Source of the DNA: Desulfocurvus vexinensis DSM 17965
Lineage (GTDB): Bacteria; Desulfobacterota; Desulfovibrionia; Desulfovibrionales; Desulfovibrionaceae
Length of the DNA stretch: 64,000 bases
Reading direction: 5' to 3'
Assembly (NCBI RefSeq): GCF_000519125.1
Contig: NZ_JAEX01000011.1
Span: forward strand, 1 to 64,000
The position numbers and the translations under genes were made by a program. Shown here one piece after another: positions 1 through 11,980 of the stretch (positions are counted from its first letter, which is position 1; every line of letters starts with the position of its first letter). Below the pieces are notes generated by a model. The model had not been told where the DNA came from. It saw only the letters and a program-made list of their open reading frames with translations, and made no database searches.

Positions 1-140
1 TAAGGGGTCCGGCGCCCGAGGCGCCCCTGCGCCCTGCCCGACAGCCGGGCCGGATTCCTGCAAGGAACCCGGCCCGGCTGCCGCGCATTGGCCCGGCCGC
101 TCCACCCAGCCCCCCGTCCCCAGCCTTCCAGCCTGATCCC

Positions 141-224
141 CCACCCGAGCCTCCCCACCCGAGCCTCCCCACCCGAGCCTCCCCACCCGAGCCTCCCCAC
201 CCGAGCCTCCCCACCCGAGCCTCC
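141..224. repeat. 14-bp tandem repeat, six exact copies
   Basis: The unit CCACCCGAGCCTCC is repeated six times without a mismatch (141-154, 155-168, 169-182, 183-196, 197-210, 211-224). A seventh partial copy runs into the large inverted repeat that follows. There are no unique spacers, so this is a minisatellite-like array and not a CRISPR. Such arrays change length easily by slippage. Confidence 0.95.
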
Positions 225-269
225 CCACCCCGGGACCGCGCGGCGCTTCGCCGCGCGGTCCCGGGGTGG
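225..269. repeat. Perfect 21-bp inverted repeat (hairpin)
   Basis: Positions 225-245 are the exact reverse complement of 249-269, with a three-base loop. The stem is almost entirely G+C. It directly abuts the 14-bp tandem array and is followed by a 9-bp hairpin (280-288 with 292-300). There is no T-tract, so a simple intrinsic terminator is unlikely. A transcript end/processing element or a selfish palindromic repeat is possible. Confidence 0.9.
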
Positions 270-428
270 CGTGCGGGGTCCAGGGGCCCTTGGCCCCTGG
301 CGGGGGGTGCAGGGGGGCAGCGCCCCCTTGCCGGGGTCCGGGGCAGCGCCCCGGCAGCCATCCGCCCCTCGGCCCGCCGCCCGCGTCCTGGCTGGCGGGG
401 CGTTTGCTTCTGGTGTAGGCTGCGCGCC

Positions 429-3035
429 ATGCGAAACTCGGGATTCGGGCATGGCGGCGAGGTGCGCGCGTTGGCGGCGCGGGCGGGGTGCGCGGTGGGG
501 GAGCTGGCGGATTTTTCGGCCAGCATCAACCCGCTGGGCCCGCCGGACTGGTTGCGCGGCGAGGTCAGCGCGGCGCTGTCGGGGCTGCGGCATTATCCGG
601 ACCCGTATGCGGGGCCGTTGTGTGCGGCGGCGGCGCAGCGGTTCGGCTGTGCGGCGGGCGAGGTGGTGGCGGGCAACGGCTCCACGGAGCTGTTGTATGC
701 GTTGCCCCGGGCGCTGGGGCTGACGCGGGCGCTGGTGCCTGCTCCGGCGTATGGCGACTACCGCCGGGCCTGCGAGCTGGCGGGGCTGGCGGTGGACGCC
801 CTGGGGCTGGACGCGGCGCGGGAGTTCGCGCCGGACCTGGAGCGCGCGGCGGCGTGGCTGCGGGAGCATGGGCCGGGGGCGGCGCTGTTCCTGGGCCAGC
901 CGAACAACCCCACGGGCCGTACGGTGGACCCCGGGGCGGTGTGCGCGCTGGCGCAGGAGTTTCCGGCGGCCTGGGTGGTGGTGGACGAGGCGTTCGCGGA
1001 TTTCGTGCCCGGGCTGGGGCGGCTGGCCGGGGCGCGGCCGGGGAACGTGGTGGTTTTGTGGTCCATGACCAAGTTCTACGGGCTGCCGGGGCTGCGGCTG
1101 GGGCTGGGCTTCGCGGCGCCGGGGGTTGCGGCGGCGTGGCGCGCCCAGGTGCCGCCGTGGTCGGTGAACGGGCTGGCCCAGGCTGTGGGGCTGCGCGCGC
1201 TGGCGGACGGGGAGTACGCGGCGCGCACGGTGGCGGAGACGGCGCGGCTGCGGGCGGCGCTGGCCGGGGCGCTGGGGGCGCTGCCGGGGCTGACGGTGCT
1301 GCCGGGCGAGGCGAATTTCCTGCTCTGCCGTTTGGAGGGAGCGGGGGCGGACGCGGCGGCCCTGGCCGCGCGGCTGCTGGCGGGGGCGCGGGTGGCGGTG
1401 CGCGTGTGCGCCAATTTCGAGGGGCTGGACGGGCGGTATTTCCGGGTGGCGGTGCGCGGGGAGGGGGAGAACGCGCGGCTGGTGCGCGCCCTGGGGCGCG
1501 AGCTGGGTGCCCCGGCCCCGGCGGTGTTGCGGCGGCGCACGCCCGCGCTGATGGTCCAGGGCTGTTCGTCCAACGCGGGCAAGAGCGTGCTGGCGGCGGC
1601 CTTGTGCCGCATCCTGCTGCGCGAGGGCTACGCGGTGGCGCCGTTCAAGGCCCAGAACATGTCGCTCAATTCGTTCGTGACCCGCGACGGCGGCGAGATG
1701 GGCCGGGCGCAGGCGACCCAGGCCCAGGCCTGCCGCCTGGAGCCCGACGTGCGCATGAACCCGGTGCTGCTCAAGCCGGTGAGCGACATGGGTTCGCAGG
1801 TCATCGTGCTGGGCCGTCCGGTGGGCACGATGCGCGTGGGCGAGTACGTGCGCTACAAGCCCGAGGCCTTTGCGCGGGCCAGGGCGGCGTATGACGCGCT
1901 GGCGGCGGAGCACGAGGTGATGGTGCTCGAAGGCGCGGGCAGCCCGGCGGAAATCAACCTGCGGGCCCACGACATGGTGAACATGGCCATGGCCGGGCAT
2001 GCGCGGGCGCGGGTGCTGCTGGCGGGGGACATCGACCGCGGCGGGGTGTTCGCGGCTTTCACGGGGACGATGGAGCTGCTGGCCGAATGGGAGCGGGCGC
2101 TGGTGGCGGGGTTCGTCGTCAACCGCTTCCGGGGCGACGAGAGCCTGCTGGCCCCGGCGCTGGAGGCGATCACGGCGCGCACGGGGGTGCCGTTCGCGGG
2201 GGTGGTGCCGTTTCTGCACGACCTGGGGCTGCCGGAGGAGGACTCGGTGTCCTTCAAGAGCGGGGCGCTGGACGGGCGGCCCGGGCCCGGGCGCGAGGTG
2301 GAGGTGGTCTGCGTGGACCTGCCGCACGTGTCGAACTTCACGGACCTGGACGCCCTGGCCGGGGAACCGGATGTTTTGCTCCGCGTGGCGCGGCGGGCCG
2401 GGGAGCTGGGGCGGCCGCACGCGGTGGTGCTGCCGGGCAGCCGCAACACGGTGGCGGACCTGGACTGGCTGCGGGCCTCGGGCCTGGGGGCGGAGCTGAC
2501 GGAGCTGGCCGCCGGGGGCCGCACGGAGATCGTGGGCCTGTGCGGCGGGTTGCAGATGCTGGGGCGTACGGTGGCCGATCCGCTGGGGCTGGAGGGCGGC
2601 GGCGTGCGCGCGGGCCTGGGGCTGCTGGGGGTGGACACGGAGCTGGCGGGCGAGAAGACCCTGGTGCGCGCCCGGGCGCGGCATGTGCCCACGGGGCAGG
2701 AGCTGGCGGGCTACGAGATCCATCACGGGCGCACGGTGGCGGTGCCGGGGGGCGGGGCCGGGGTGTGCGTGGAGCGCGCCGACGGGGCGGCCATCGGCTA
2801 CGGGGCGCCGGGCGGGCTGGTCTGGGGCAGCTACCTGCACGGGTTGTTCGACGCCGATGCCTTTCGGCGGGAGTTCGTGGACGGGCTGCGGCGCCGGGCG
2901 GGGCTCGCGCCCGTGGGCCGGGTGGTGGCGCCCTACGATGTGGAACCGGCCCTGGACCGGCTGGCGGACGTGGTGGCCGAGCGGCTGGGGCTGGCGACGA
3001 TCCTGCGGGCGGCGGGGCTGCGCGGCGCGGGCTGA
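429..3035 (+). CDS. Fused threonine-phosphate decarboxylase (CobD) and cobyric acid synthase (CobQ/CbiP)
   Basis: An 868-residue bifunctional enzyme for late cobalamin synthesis. Residues 1-360 are a fold-type I PLP aminotransferase-like domain of the CobD family, which makes (R)-1-amino-2-propanol phosphate for the nucleotide loop. The motif [12 protein letters not shown] places the PLP lysine at K215. From about residue 372 a CobQ/CbiP domain begins: a P-loop-like [11 protein letters not shown] at 376-386, then a class I glutamine amidotransferase domain with nucleophile C705 in GLCGGLQ and H804 in GSYLHGLF. This half amidates adenosylcobyrinate a,c-diamide to adenosylcobyric acid. The two halves catalyse separate steps that converge on adenosylcobinamide phosphate. 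ATG 429 gives a typical CobD N-terminus; no clear Shine-Dalgarno precedes it. Confidence 0.93.
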   Translation: MRNSGFGHGGEVRALAARAGCAVGELADFSASINPLGPPDWLRGEVSAALSGLRHYPDPYAGPLCAAAAQRFGCAAGEVVAGNGSTELLYALPRALGLTRALVPAPAYGDYRRACELAGLAVDALGLDAAREFAPDLERAAAWLREHGPGAALFLGQPNNPTGRTVDPGAVCALAQEFPAAWVVVDEAFADFVPGLGRLAGARPGNVVVLWSMTKFYGLPGLRLGLGFAAPGVAAAWRAQVPPWSVNGLAQAVGLRALADGEYAARTVAETARLRAALAGALGALPGLTVLPGEANFLLCRLEGAGADAAALAARLLAGARVAVRVCANFEGLDGRYFRVAVRGEGENARLVRALGRELGAPAPAVLRRRTPALMVQGCSSNAGKSVLAAALCRILLREGYAVAPFKAQNMSLNSFVTRDGGEMGRAQATQAQACRLEPDVRMNPVLLKPVSDMGSQVIVLGRPVGTMRVGEYVRYKPEAFARARAAYDALAAEHEVMVLEGAGSPAEINLRAHDMVNMAMAGHARARVLLAGDIDRGGVFAAFTGTMELLAEWERALVAGFVVNRFRGDESLLAPALEAITARTGVPFAGVVPFLHDLGLPEEDSVSFKSGALDGRPGPGREVEVVCVDLPHVSNFTDLDALAGEPDVLLRVARRAGELGRPHAVVLPGSRNTVADLDWLRASGLGAELTELAAGGRTEIVGLCGGLQMLGRTVADPLGLEGGGVRAGLGLLGVDTELAGEKTLVRARARHVPTGQELAGYEIHHGRTVAVPGGGAGVCVERADGAAIGYGAPGGLVWGSYLHGLFDADAFRREFVDGLRRRAGLAPVGRVVAPYDVEPALDRLADVVAERLGLATILRAAGLRGAG

Positions 3036-3078
3036 GGCCGGGCGGGGGCCCGGCTTTGCGCGGCCCCTGGCGGCCCTG

Positions 3079-3107
3079 GCGCGCCCCTTCGGGGGCGCGC
3101 TGTTTTT
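3079..3107 (+). terminator. Intrinsic terminator of cobDQ
   Basis: A perfect 9-bp GC stem (3079-3087 with 3092-3100) is capped by a TTCG tetraloop and followed by TGTTTTT. It lies 43 bases after the cobDQ stop. Confidence 0.8.
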
Positions 3108-3618
3108 GGGCGCGGGTCTTGTGCGGACGGCTCGCGGGTGCGCCGCCGGGCGGGGCGGGCTGCGTACTGGGGGCGCGCGCTCCGAGACCCCGGGGCGCGC
3201 AAGGGGGAGGTTGGCCCGGGCTCAGGGCTGCGCGTCGGGGGCCCGGGGGCGTACGGGTACCCCTGGCTGCGCGAGGGGAATACATCGCTGCCGTCATTGC
3301 GTATGCAATTGTTTCTGTATGCCGCGGGCGCGGGAGGCTGGCGGGACTGTGGTGCGAGAGTGTTCTTTTTTTCTCAATCCGAATTCACCCGTATTTGCGG
3401 GAACCGGGCGTTGCAGTGCCAGTGTTTGAAGCGTGTTTCCCGCCGCGCGATGCACTGCCTGCGTGCGGCACGCGCAGCGCGCAGAATGGGGCGCTCCGGC
3501 GGCATGTTACAGCCGGGGTTGCGGCCCGGCCCCCGGGCCGCGAGGGGCGAGTTGTGCAGGATGTTGCGCAAATACCCTGGAATGCCTAGGGGATTACACG
3601 CGCCCTCGAAAAAACAGA

Positions 3619-3647
3619 TTGCATGCTCACGATTCGTCGGCTATAGA
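3619..3647 (+). promoter_or_regulatory. Sigma-70-type promoter of mucR
   Basis: TTGCAT (3619-3624) and TATAGA (3642-3647) are separated by exactly 17 bases. Transcription would start near 3654, just ahead of the GGAGG ribosome site of the mucR gene. Confidence 0.75.
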
Positions 3648-3677
3648 GTTCGCACACACCCATTCTGGAGGAACAAC

Positions 3678-4070
3678 ATGGACGACTACTTGAAAGAAGC
3701 GCTTGAGATAGTGAAGGCCCAGGCCAGTGTGCGTACGATGACCGAGGAGGAGATCATCTCCATGGTCCAGAAGCTGGCCCACGGCATCGCCAACATCAGC
3801 GACGACGTGGTGGACGCGGACTGCGAATCCCCCGCCGTGGACCCGAAAAAGGCCATCCGCGAGAAGAGCATCGTCTGCCTGGAGTGCGGCAAGAGCTTCA
3901 AGGTGCTGACCAAGCGGCACCTGGCCACCCACGACCTGGCTCCCGCCGACTACAAGGAGAAGTGGGGCTACCCCAAGAAGACCTCCCTGGTCTGCAAGAG
4001 CCTGGCCCGTGAGCGCCGCAAGAAGATGGGCGAGATGAAGCTGTGGGAGCGCCGCGGCAAGAAGAACTAG
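3678..4070 (+). CDS. MucR/Ros-family zinc-finger transcriptional regulator
   Basis: A 130-residue DNA-binding regulator. The start at 3678 follows a strong GGAGG. The N-terminus (MDDYLKEALEIVKAQ...) is the oligomerisation-type region typical of delta-proteobacterial MucR proteins. The central part carries a prokaryotic C2H2-like zinc finger, CLECGKSFKVLTKRHLATH, followed by the family-typical YKEKWGYPKKTSLVCKSLA and a basic tail. MucR proteins control exopolysaccharide, motility and surface genes and often repress themselves. A paralogue at 11117-11518 keeps the same N-terminus but has lost all four zinc ligands. The gene is monocistronic. Confidence 0.93.
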   Translation: MDDYLKEALEIVKAQASVRTMTEEEIISMVQKLAHGIANISDDVVDADCESPAVDPKKAIREKSIVCLECGKSFKVLTKRHLATHDLAPADYKEKWGYPKKTSLVCKSLARERRKKMGEMKLWERRGKKN

Positions 4071-4116
4071 CCGTCGTTTGCTGGCCCTTTTTTGCGGGGC
4101 CGCGCAGCAGTGTCAT

Positions 4117-4144
4117 GGGGAGCCCGGTGCATGCCGGGCTCCCC
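4117..4144. terminator. Hairpin after mucR
   Basis: A perfect 11-bp inverted repeat (4117-4127 with 4134-4144) with a TGCATG loop lies 46 bases after the mucR stop. It has no T-tract, so its terminator role is only likely. Confidence 0.45.
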
Positions 4145-4263
4145 TGCGCGTTTCGGGCCCCGGCGCCCGGGGGCGGGCCCCGGGTGGCCGGGTGGGCAAA
4201 TAGGCAAACGCATAGCGACCGGTTCCGCCCAGCGCCAAGCGGTCCGGACCCGCGGGAGCCTGT

Positions 4264-4310
4264 GTTTCAAACAGGTTTTCCCGTTGACCCCGGCCCACTT
4301 GGGATATAGC
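4264..4310 (+). promoter_or_regulatory. Candidate marR promoter with overlapping operator dyads
   Basis: TTGACC (4284-4289) is followed after 15 bases by TATAGC (4305-4310). Just upstream lie two overlapping short palindromes, GTTTCAAAC (4264-4272) and AAACAGGTTT (4269-4278), well placed for binding by the product of the adjacent marR gene. The spacer is shorter than ideal, so the promoter call is tentative. Confidence 0.4.
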
Positions 4311-4343
4311 GTGCACAGCAATAATTCGTACGCAGGTAGTGCC

Positions 4344-4802
4344 ATGAGCGACAGTCTCTTCTCCCTCGACGATTCCGCCGGGTATGCCATCTACCGGACG
4401 GGCAAGGCCATGAAGTTCGAGTTGCGCCGCAGCTTCCGCATGGCGGGCATGGACGTGACCTCCGAACAGTGGGCGCTGTTGTGCCGGCTGTGGGAGCAGG
4501 AGGGCCGCTCCCAGAAAGAGCTTGCCGAATGCTCCTTCAAGGACACGGCCAACATCACCCGGATGATCGACGTGCTGGAAGGCAAGGGCATCGTGTACCG
4601 CGAGCGTGACGCCAACGACAGGCGCACCTACCGCATCTACCTGACCGAGGAAGGGCGCAGGCTCAAGGACAAGCTCATGCCCATCTTCGCCAAGGAGAGC
4701 GAGCAGGCGTTCTCGTGCCTGACGGCCCAGGAGCAGGAGCAGTTGCTTTCCCTGCTCAACCGCCTGTACACCCACGTGTGCTATCTGCGCGACAAGCGGT
4801 AG
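4344..4802 (+). CDS. MarR-family transcriptional regulator
   Basis: A 152-residue winged-helix regulator. The recognition region (SQKELAECSFKDTANITRMIDVLEGKGIVYRERDANDRRTYRIYLTEEG) shows the MarR helix-turn-helix followed by the wing with its conserved DxRRxYRIxLTxxG core. ATG 4344 was chosen because the protein then has the usual MarR length and the region upstream looks like promoter. It lies 38 bases upstream of an RND membrane-fusion protein gene on the same strand, so it probably controls this efflux pair in response to a ligand, as is common for MarR-efflux cassettes. The ligand is unknown. Confidence 0.9.
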   Translation: MSDSLFSLDDSAGYAIYRTGKAMKFELRRSFRMAGMDVTSEQWALLCRLWEQEGRSQKELAECSFKDTANITRMIDVLEGKGIVYRERDANDRRTYRIYLTEEGRRLKDKLMPIFAKESEQAFSCLTAQEQEQLLSLLNRLYTHVCYLRDKR

Positions 4803-4840
4803 CCAAGCCAACGCTGGCCCCCCGGGGGGCGGAGGGTTTC

Positions 4841-5908
4841 ATGAAGGGCATCACGGCAGGGCTGATGCTGGTTTTTGTGTTGTTCCTGGCGGCGGGCGCC
4901 CGGGCCGAGGACGGGGCGGCCCAGGGCCCTCCGGCCACCCTGGTCGTCGTCGGGCAGACCGAGGACGGCGTGGCCGTGCCCCGGGCGGATTTCGTGGGCA
5001 GCGTGGAGTTCCCCGAGGTGTCCGGCGTGGCCACCGAGGTCGGGGGGCTGGTGCTGGCCGTGAATTTCGAGGAAGGCGGGCGCGTGCGCGCCGGGCAGGC
5101 CCTGGTGCGCCTGGACACCGCGCTGCTGGAAAAGGGGTTGGCCGCTGCCGAGGCCGGGCTGGCCGGGGCCGAGGCCTCGCTGGAGCTGGCGCGCCTGGAG
5201 CTGGCGCGGCGCACGGAGCTCATGCGCAGCCGGTCCATCGCCGAGCAGGACTTCGACGAGGCGCGCTTCACCGTGCGCGAGCTGGAGGCCAGGGCGGCGG
5301 CCCAGCGGGCCGAGGCCGAGCGCCTGCGCCTGGAGCTGACCAAGGCCCGCGTGCCCGCGCCCTTTTCCGGGGTCGTGCTCGAGCGCGGCGTGGAGCGCGG
5401 CCAGTGGCTGGCCGCAGGCGCCACGGTGGCCCTCGTGGGCCGCGACGACGCCGTGGACGTGGTCGTCTCCGTGCCGCAGGACATTCTGCCTTTCGTGGCT
5501 CCGGGCCAGGCCGTGGAGGCCACGGTGTCGGGCCGGCGTCTGGAGGGCCGGGTCCATGCCGTGATCCCCCGGGGCGACGTGGCCACCCGGACCTTCCCGG
5601 TGAAGCTGCGCTTCTCCGGGGCGCCGGGGCTGGCCGACGGGATGCAGGCCGTGGCGCACCTGCCCGCAGGCCAGGAGGTCAACGCCGTGCGCGTGCCGCG
5701 CGACGCCGTGGCGCTCATGCGCGGGCAGACCGTGGTTTTCGTGCCCGAGGACGGCGCGGCGCAGCTGGTGCCGGTGCAGGTGGTGGCCTACGAGGGGCTG
5801 TGGGCCTGGGTCAACGGCCCCGGGCTGGCCGGGGGGATGCCCGTGGTGGTCAAGGGCAAGGAGCGCCTGTACCCCGGCGCCCCCGTGCGCACCGAGGGCG
5901 GCAACTAG
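4841..5908 (+). CDS. RND efflux membrane fusion protein (periplasmic adaptor)
   Basis: A 355-residue adaptor that would link the inner-membrane RND pump to an outer-membrane channel. The start at 4841 follows GGAGGG and gives a clear signal peptide (MKGITAGLMLVFVLFLAAGARA). Next come a lipoyl/barrel-sandwich half, an Ala/Glu/Arg-rich helical hairpin (roughly residues 95-165, with the family-typical RSRSIAEQDFDEA), the second lipoyl half (VPAPFSGVVLERGVERGQWL) and a beta-barrel domain. It sits between marR and the RND gene. No TolC-type outer-membrane gene is present in the window. Confidence 0.92.
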   Translation: MKGITAGLMLVFVLFLAAGARAEDGAAQGPPATLVVVGQTEDGVAVPRADFVGSVEFPEVSGVATEVGGLVLAVNFEEGGRVRAGQALVRLDTALLEKGLAAAEAGLAGAEASLELARLELARRTELMRSRSIAEQDFDEARFTVRELEARAAAQRAEAERLRLELTKARVPAPFSGVVLERGVERGQWLAAGATVALVGRDDAVDVVVSVPQDILPFVAPGQAVEATVSGRRLEGRVHAVIPRGDVATRTFPVKLRFSGAPGLADGMQAVAHLPAGQEVNAVRVPRDAVALMRGQTVVFVPEDGAAQLVPVQVVAYEGLWAWVNGPGLAGGMPVVVKGKERLYPGAPVRTEGGN

Positions 5909-6092
5909 CAGGCCGTCGCGGCACGTCTTTTCGCGGGCTGCCCGGCGCTGCCGGGCCGGGGCGCAGGGAAGGCCGCAGCCGGGCGGCGGGGCAGGAGCTT
6001 CGCGCCGCCGCGGTGCAGCGCCGTCCTGAGCGGCCTGCCAGTCCCGGATTCACCGTAGTCAGCCCCGCCCGGGCAGGCGGGGGAGAGAGCCA

Positions 6093-9284
<3,192 letters not shown>

Positions 9285-9301
9285 GCCCGCGCCGCCGGGG
9301 C

Positions 9302-9874
9302 TCAGGGCTCGCGGTGGACCGCCGCCGGGGGCTGCTCGTCCACGAAGCGCACCCAGACCTCGCCGCTGCCGGTGTGGAAGAAGAGCTTGCGTCCCCGGTC
9401 GCCCAGCACCTTTTCCTGTGCCGGGGCCAGCCCGTGGCGGGCCAGCTCGCGCCGCGCGGTCTCCACGTTCTTGCCGCCCACATCCACCACATCGCGCACA
9501 TGGCCCTTGCGTTCGGGCTGGATGGTGAACCCGCCGCCGAAGAGCCGGGTCACCAGCTCGCCGCGCGGCACGCCCAGGGCGTCCAGGCGTTCCAGGATGG
9601 CCGTGATGGCCGCGTCCACGAAGCGGCAGGGGCTGCCCTGGCCCGGGGCCGTTCGGCCTCCGGCGGGCAGCATGGCGTGGCAGATGGCCCCGGTGGCCGT
9701 GGGCGGATGGTGGAAGGTCACGGCCACGCAGGAGCCGAGCACCGTGGTCACCAGCACCGGGCGGCGCGAGAGGATGCACTCGCCGATCTTGAGGTATTCC
9801 ACGTGCGCCCCGGCGCGCACGCGCGCCTCGGGGCTGGAGTCGGGGCCGGGGGCCGGGCCGTGCGGGGTGGGCAT
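9302..9874 (-). CDS. cheD: CheD chemoreceptor glutamine deamidase
   Basis: A 190-residue CheD enzyme, which deamidates specific glutamines of methyl-accepting chemotaxis proteins and can interact with CheC. The hallmark LGSCVAV gives the catalytic C49, with H66 in the GAICHAMLP segment and the FGGG motif further on. I chose ATG 9874 over an upstream in-frame ATG because the extra residues are low-complexity. It is convergent with the RND gene and stands alone, with no cheC or receptor gene nearby. Confidence 0.92.
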   Translation of the reverse strand: MPTPHGPAPGPDSSPEARVRAGAHVEYLKIGECILSRRPVLVTTVLGSCVAVTFHHPPTATGAICHAMLPAGGRTAPGQGSPCRFVDAAITAILERLDALGVPRGELVTRLFGGGFTIQPERKGHVRDVVDVGGKNVETARRELARHGLAPAQEKVLGDRGRKLFFHTGSGEVWVRFVDEQPPAAVHREP

Positions 9875-9993
9875 TCTGCGAGTATATCCGCTTCGCGGAC
9901 CCGGGGAAAGCCCCGGGAAGCCCCGGGGCGCGGTGGTTCCCTCCGGGGGCAAAAGGGGCTAGGATGCCCCGGCGCACCACAACCAGCGAGGCC

Positions 9994-10926
9994 ATGATGC
10001 AGAAGGATTCCAGAATATTCGTCGCCGGACACCGGGGGCTCGTGGGCTCGGCCATCGTGCGGGCCCTCGGGGCCGAAGGGCACACCGGCGTGCTCACCCG
10101 CACCCGCGCCCAGTGCGACCTGACGGACCAGGCCGCCGTGGCCGCCCTGTTCGAGGCCGAGCGGCCGCAGTATGTTTTCCTGGCCGCCGCCCGGGTGGGC
10201 GGCATCCACGCCAACGACGTGTATCCCGCCGAGTTCATCCGCGACAACCTGGTCATCCAGACCAACGTCATCCACGCCGCCTGGAAGGCCGGGGTGGAGA
10301 AGCTGCTGTTCCTGGGCTCGTCGTGCATCTACCCCAAGTTCGCGCCCCAGCCCCTGCGCGAGGAGTACCTGCTCTCCGGGGCCCTGGAGCCCACCAACCA
10401 GTGGTACGCCGTGGCCAAGATCGCGGGCATCAAGATGTGCCAGGCCTACCGCAGGCAGTACGGCTTTTCGGCCATCAGCCTCATGCCCACCAACCTCTAC
10501 GGCCCGGGCGACAACTTCGACGCCGAATCCTCCCATGTGCTGCCTGCGCTCATGGGCCGCTTCCACGCGGCCAAGGCCGCCGGGCAGCCGGAGGTCACGG
10601 TCTGGGGCTCGGGCACGCCCCGGCGCGAGTTCCTGCATGTGGACGACCTGGCCTCGGCCTGCCTGCACCTGATGCGCGAATACGACGCCGAGGAGATCGT
10701 CAACGTGGGCACGGGGCAGGATGTGAGCATCGCCGAGCTGGCGGAGATGGTGGCCCGGGAGGTGGGCTACCAGGGGCGCATCGTGTTCGACCCCTCGCGG
10801 CCCGACGGCACCCCGCGCAAGCTGCTGGACGTGTCGCGGCTCACGGCCCTGGGCTGGCGGCCGCGCATCGGGCTGCGCGAGGGCATTGCGGCGACATACC
10901 GCTGGTTCCGGGAGCAGGGGGCGTAG
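9994..10926 (+). CDS. fcl: GDP-L-fucose synthase
   Basis: A 310-residue short-chain dehydrogenase that converts GDP-4-keto-6-deoxymannose to GDP-L-fucose (epimerase/reductase) for surface polysaccharide. The sequence shows the Rossmann [10 protein letters not shown], the family signature [25 protein letters not shown] and the catalytic QWYAVAK (YxxxK). Two adjacent ATG codons (9994, 9997) could be the start. No GDP-mannose dehydratase (gmd) gene is in the window, so the partner enzyme must be elsewhere. A dispersed terminator-like repeat follows. Confidence 0.92.
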   Translation: MMQKDSRIFVAGHRGLVGSAIVRALGAEGHTGVLTRTRAQCDLTDQAAVAALFEAERPQYVFLAAARVGGIHANDVYPAEFIRDNLVIQTNVIHAAWKAGVEKLLFLGSSCIYPKFAPQPLREEYLLSGALEPTNQWYAVAKIAGIKMCQAYRRQYGFSAISLMPTNLYGPGDNFDAESSHVLPALMGRFHAAKAAGQPEVTVWGSGTPRREFLHVDDLASACLHLMREYDAEEIVNVGTGQDVSIAELAEMVAREVGYQGRIVFDPSRPDGTPRKLLDVSRLTALGWRPRIGLREGIAATYRWFREQGA

Positions 10927-10984
10927 CGGGCTGGCGGGAGAAGCCCTTCTGTTGGCCGTTCAGGAAGGGTGGACTGACGGCGCG

Positions 10985-11037
10985 AAAAAAATCCAGGCCG
11001 ACGCGGAGCAGGGCCGCCGCGAGGCCTGGATTTTTTT
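10985..11037. terminator. Terminator-like dispersed repeat, copy A
   Basis: The arms AAAAAAATCCAGGCC (10985-10999) and GGCCTGGATTTTTTT (11023-11037) are exact reverse complements. They give a bidirectional intrinsic terminator between fcl and the convergent second mucR gene. The interior CGACGCGGAGCAG resembles the interiors of the copies at 12281 and 30743. Confidence 0.85.
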
Positions 11038-11116
11038 GGCCCGCCGCAGGCCGCCGTTGCGGGGCGGGCAGGCAGGCCGCCCCGGGCCCGCTGGCGGGCC
11101 CGGGGCGCCAGGCGGG

Positions 11117-11518
11117 TCATTTCTTCTTGCGGGCCTTGGAGCGCTTGGTCCACAGCTCCATTTCCTTCATCTTCTTGCGCCGCTCGCGCTGCAGGCTCTT
11201 GCAGATGAGCGGGGTGCCCTTCTTGTAGCCCCATTTCTCGCGGTATTCGTCGGGCGTCAGGCCGAACTTGGCCAGGTTCTTCTTGGTCAGGATCTTGTAG
11301 GCCTTGCCGTCTTCGAGGTTGATGATGGACTTCTCGCGGATGGCCTTGCGGGGGTCCTGCGTCGTGTCTGCGGGCTCGGCGCCCAGCTCGCCTTCGGCGA
11401 TGCTCCGGATGCCCGCCGCGAGCTTGCGGACCATGGACGTGATCTCGTCCTCGGTCATGGTCCTGACGCTGGCCTGGGCCTTGACGATCTCAAGGGCTTC
11501 TTTCAGATGGTCGTCCAT
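11117..11518 (-). CDS. MucR-family regulator lacking zinc ligands
   Basis: A 133-residue paralogue of the regulator at 3678-4070. The first 30 residues are nearly identical (MDDHLKEALEIVKAQASVRT). In the zinc-finger region the four ligand positions are changed: CxxC has become NLED and the two histidines have become Asn and Phe (NLEDGKAYKILTKKNLAKF). The downstream core YREKWGYKKGTPLICKSLQRERRKK is kept, so DNA binding through the same fold is plausible. Zinc-free Ros/MucR homologues are known from Mesorhizobium loti. The shared N-terminus suggests possible hetero-oligomers with the zinc form. ATG 11518 follows an AAGGAG ribosome site. Confidence 0.9.
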   Translation of the reverse strand: MDDHLKEALEIVKAQASVRTMTEDEITSMVRKLAAGIRSIAEGELGAEPADTTQDPRKAIREKSIINLEDGKAYKILTKKNLAKFGLTPDEYREKWGYKKGTPLICKSLQRERRKKMKEMELWTKRSKARKKK

Positions 11519-11622
11519 TGCGTGTACTCCTTCATGGGTGGCGTTCTTTTGTCGCTGTGGATGCGCCATGCCCGCAGGCTGCATGGCGACTGCTGAAAAA
11601 TACGAAGGGAAATTTGAAAGAA

Positions 11623-11651
11623 TATATACACACGGAAGACATCTTGCGCAA
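11623..11651 (-). promoter_or_regulatory. Promoter of the zinc-less mucR gene
   Basis: On the minus strand TTGCGC (11651-11646) and TATATA (11628-11623) are separated by 17 bases, inside an AT-rich island that contrasts with the GC-rich surroundings. The predicted leader is about 100 bases. Confidence 0.65.
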
Positions 11652-11897
11652 GACATATTTTACTGTCTGGCAATGCAGGATGCGGTAGTTGAAGACGATG
11701 CGCACGGCGCCATGGAATTGTGACGGTCTTGAAGGCGGATCGGCGGAGCGCTGGCGATGCCGGGCGGTTTTGTGCGTGGGAACCTGCCGGGGAATTGGCC
11801 GCACGGCAGTAGCACATTTTCGGGACTACGGCGCTACAACAGCGAGGTTGCATGGCCGTGTGGCGATGCGCCGGGCCGCGCCGCCGGGTCGGCGGCG

Positions 11898-11926
11898 TTT
11901 ACATCGGGGGCCGAAGCCGATATAGG
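11898..11926 (+). promoter_or_regulatory. Promoter of the 79-residue orphan gene
   Basis: TTTACA (11898-11903) and TATAGG (11921-11926) are separated by 17 bases, 55 bases upstream of the start codon at 11981. Confidence 0.55.
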
Positions 11927-11980
11927 ATGCGGGTCCGCCCATGGCGGCGCGAACCCCAAGACCCGGCGCGAGGTGCCGCG

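Larger units (their letters stand above)
1..428. other. Intergenic region before cobDQ, rich in repeats and hairpins
   Basis: No convincing gene is seen here. The region holds a long imperfect hairpin (arms 42-50 and 71-79), a six-copy 14-bp tandem repeat (141-224), a perfect 21-bp inverted repeat (225-269), a further 9-bp hairpin (280-300) and more GC-rich inverted repeats up to about 355. An open frame runs across the repeats, but its product is low-complexity Pro/Ser/Arg and I treat it as chance. The taa at position 1 could be the end of a gene outside the window, but that cannot be told. No cobalamin riboswitch element (B12 box) is recognisable ahead of the cobalamin gene. Confidence 0.6.
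3036..3677. other. Intergenic region between cobDQ and mucR
   Basis: This 640-base gap holds the cobDQ terminator near its left end and a good sigma-70 promoter near its right end (3619-3647). The stretch around 3280-3400 is markedly AT-richer than its surroundings. MucR/Ros proteins prefer AT-rich targets, so it could be an autoregulatory site, but that is inference. The open frames crossing it look like non-coding GC-rich frames. Confidence 0.5.
11519..11980. other. Divergent intergenic region with AT-rich island
   Basis: This gap lies between the zinc-less mucR (minus) and a small gene (plus). It holds a promoter for each (11651-11623 minus and 11898-11926 plus). The AT-rich island at about 11590-11700 also contains the palindrome CTTGCGCAAG. 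It is a plausible MucR target, as these proteins bind AT-rich DNA. No further gene is recognised. Confidence 0.5.

Noticed and set aside
141-224. Short repeats considered as a CRISPR array
   Set aside because: The 14-bp units are contiguous with no spacers and there are no cas genes.
1-428. Cobalamin riboswitch ahead of cobDQ
   Set aside because: No B12-box-like sequence or matching architecture was found; the region is simple repeats and hairpins.
88-723. 211-codon frame across the tandem repeats
   Set aside because: The Pro/Ser-rich product comes from the 14-bp repeat and overlaps the real cobDQ start in another frame.
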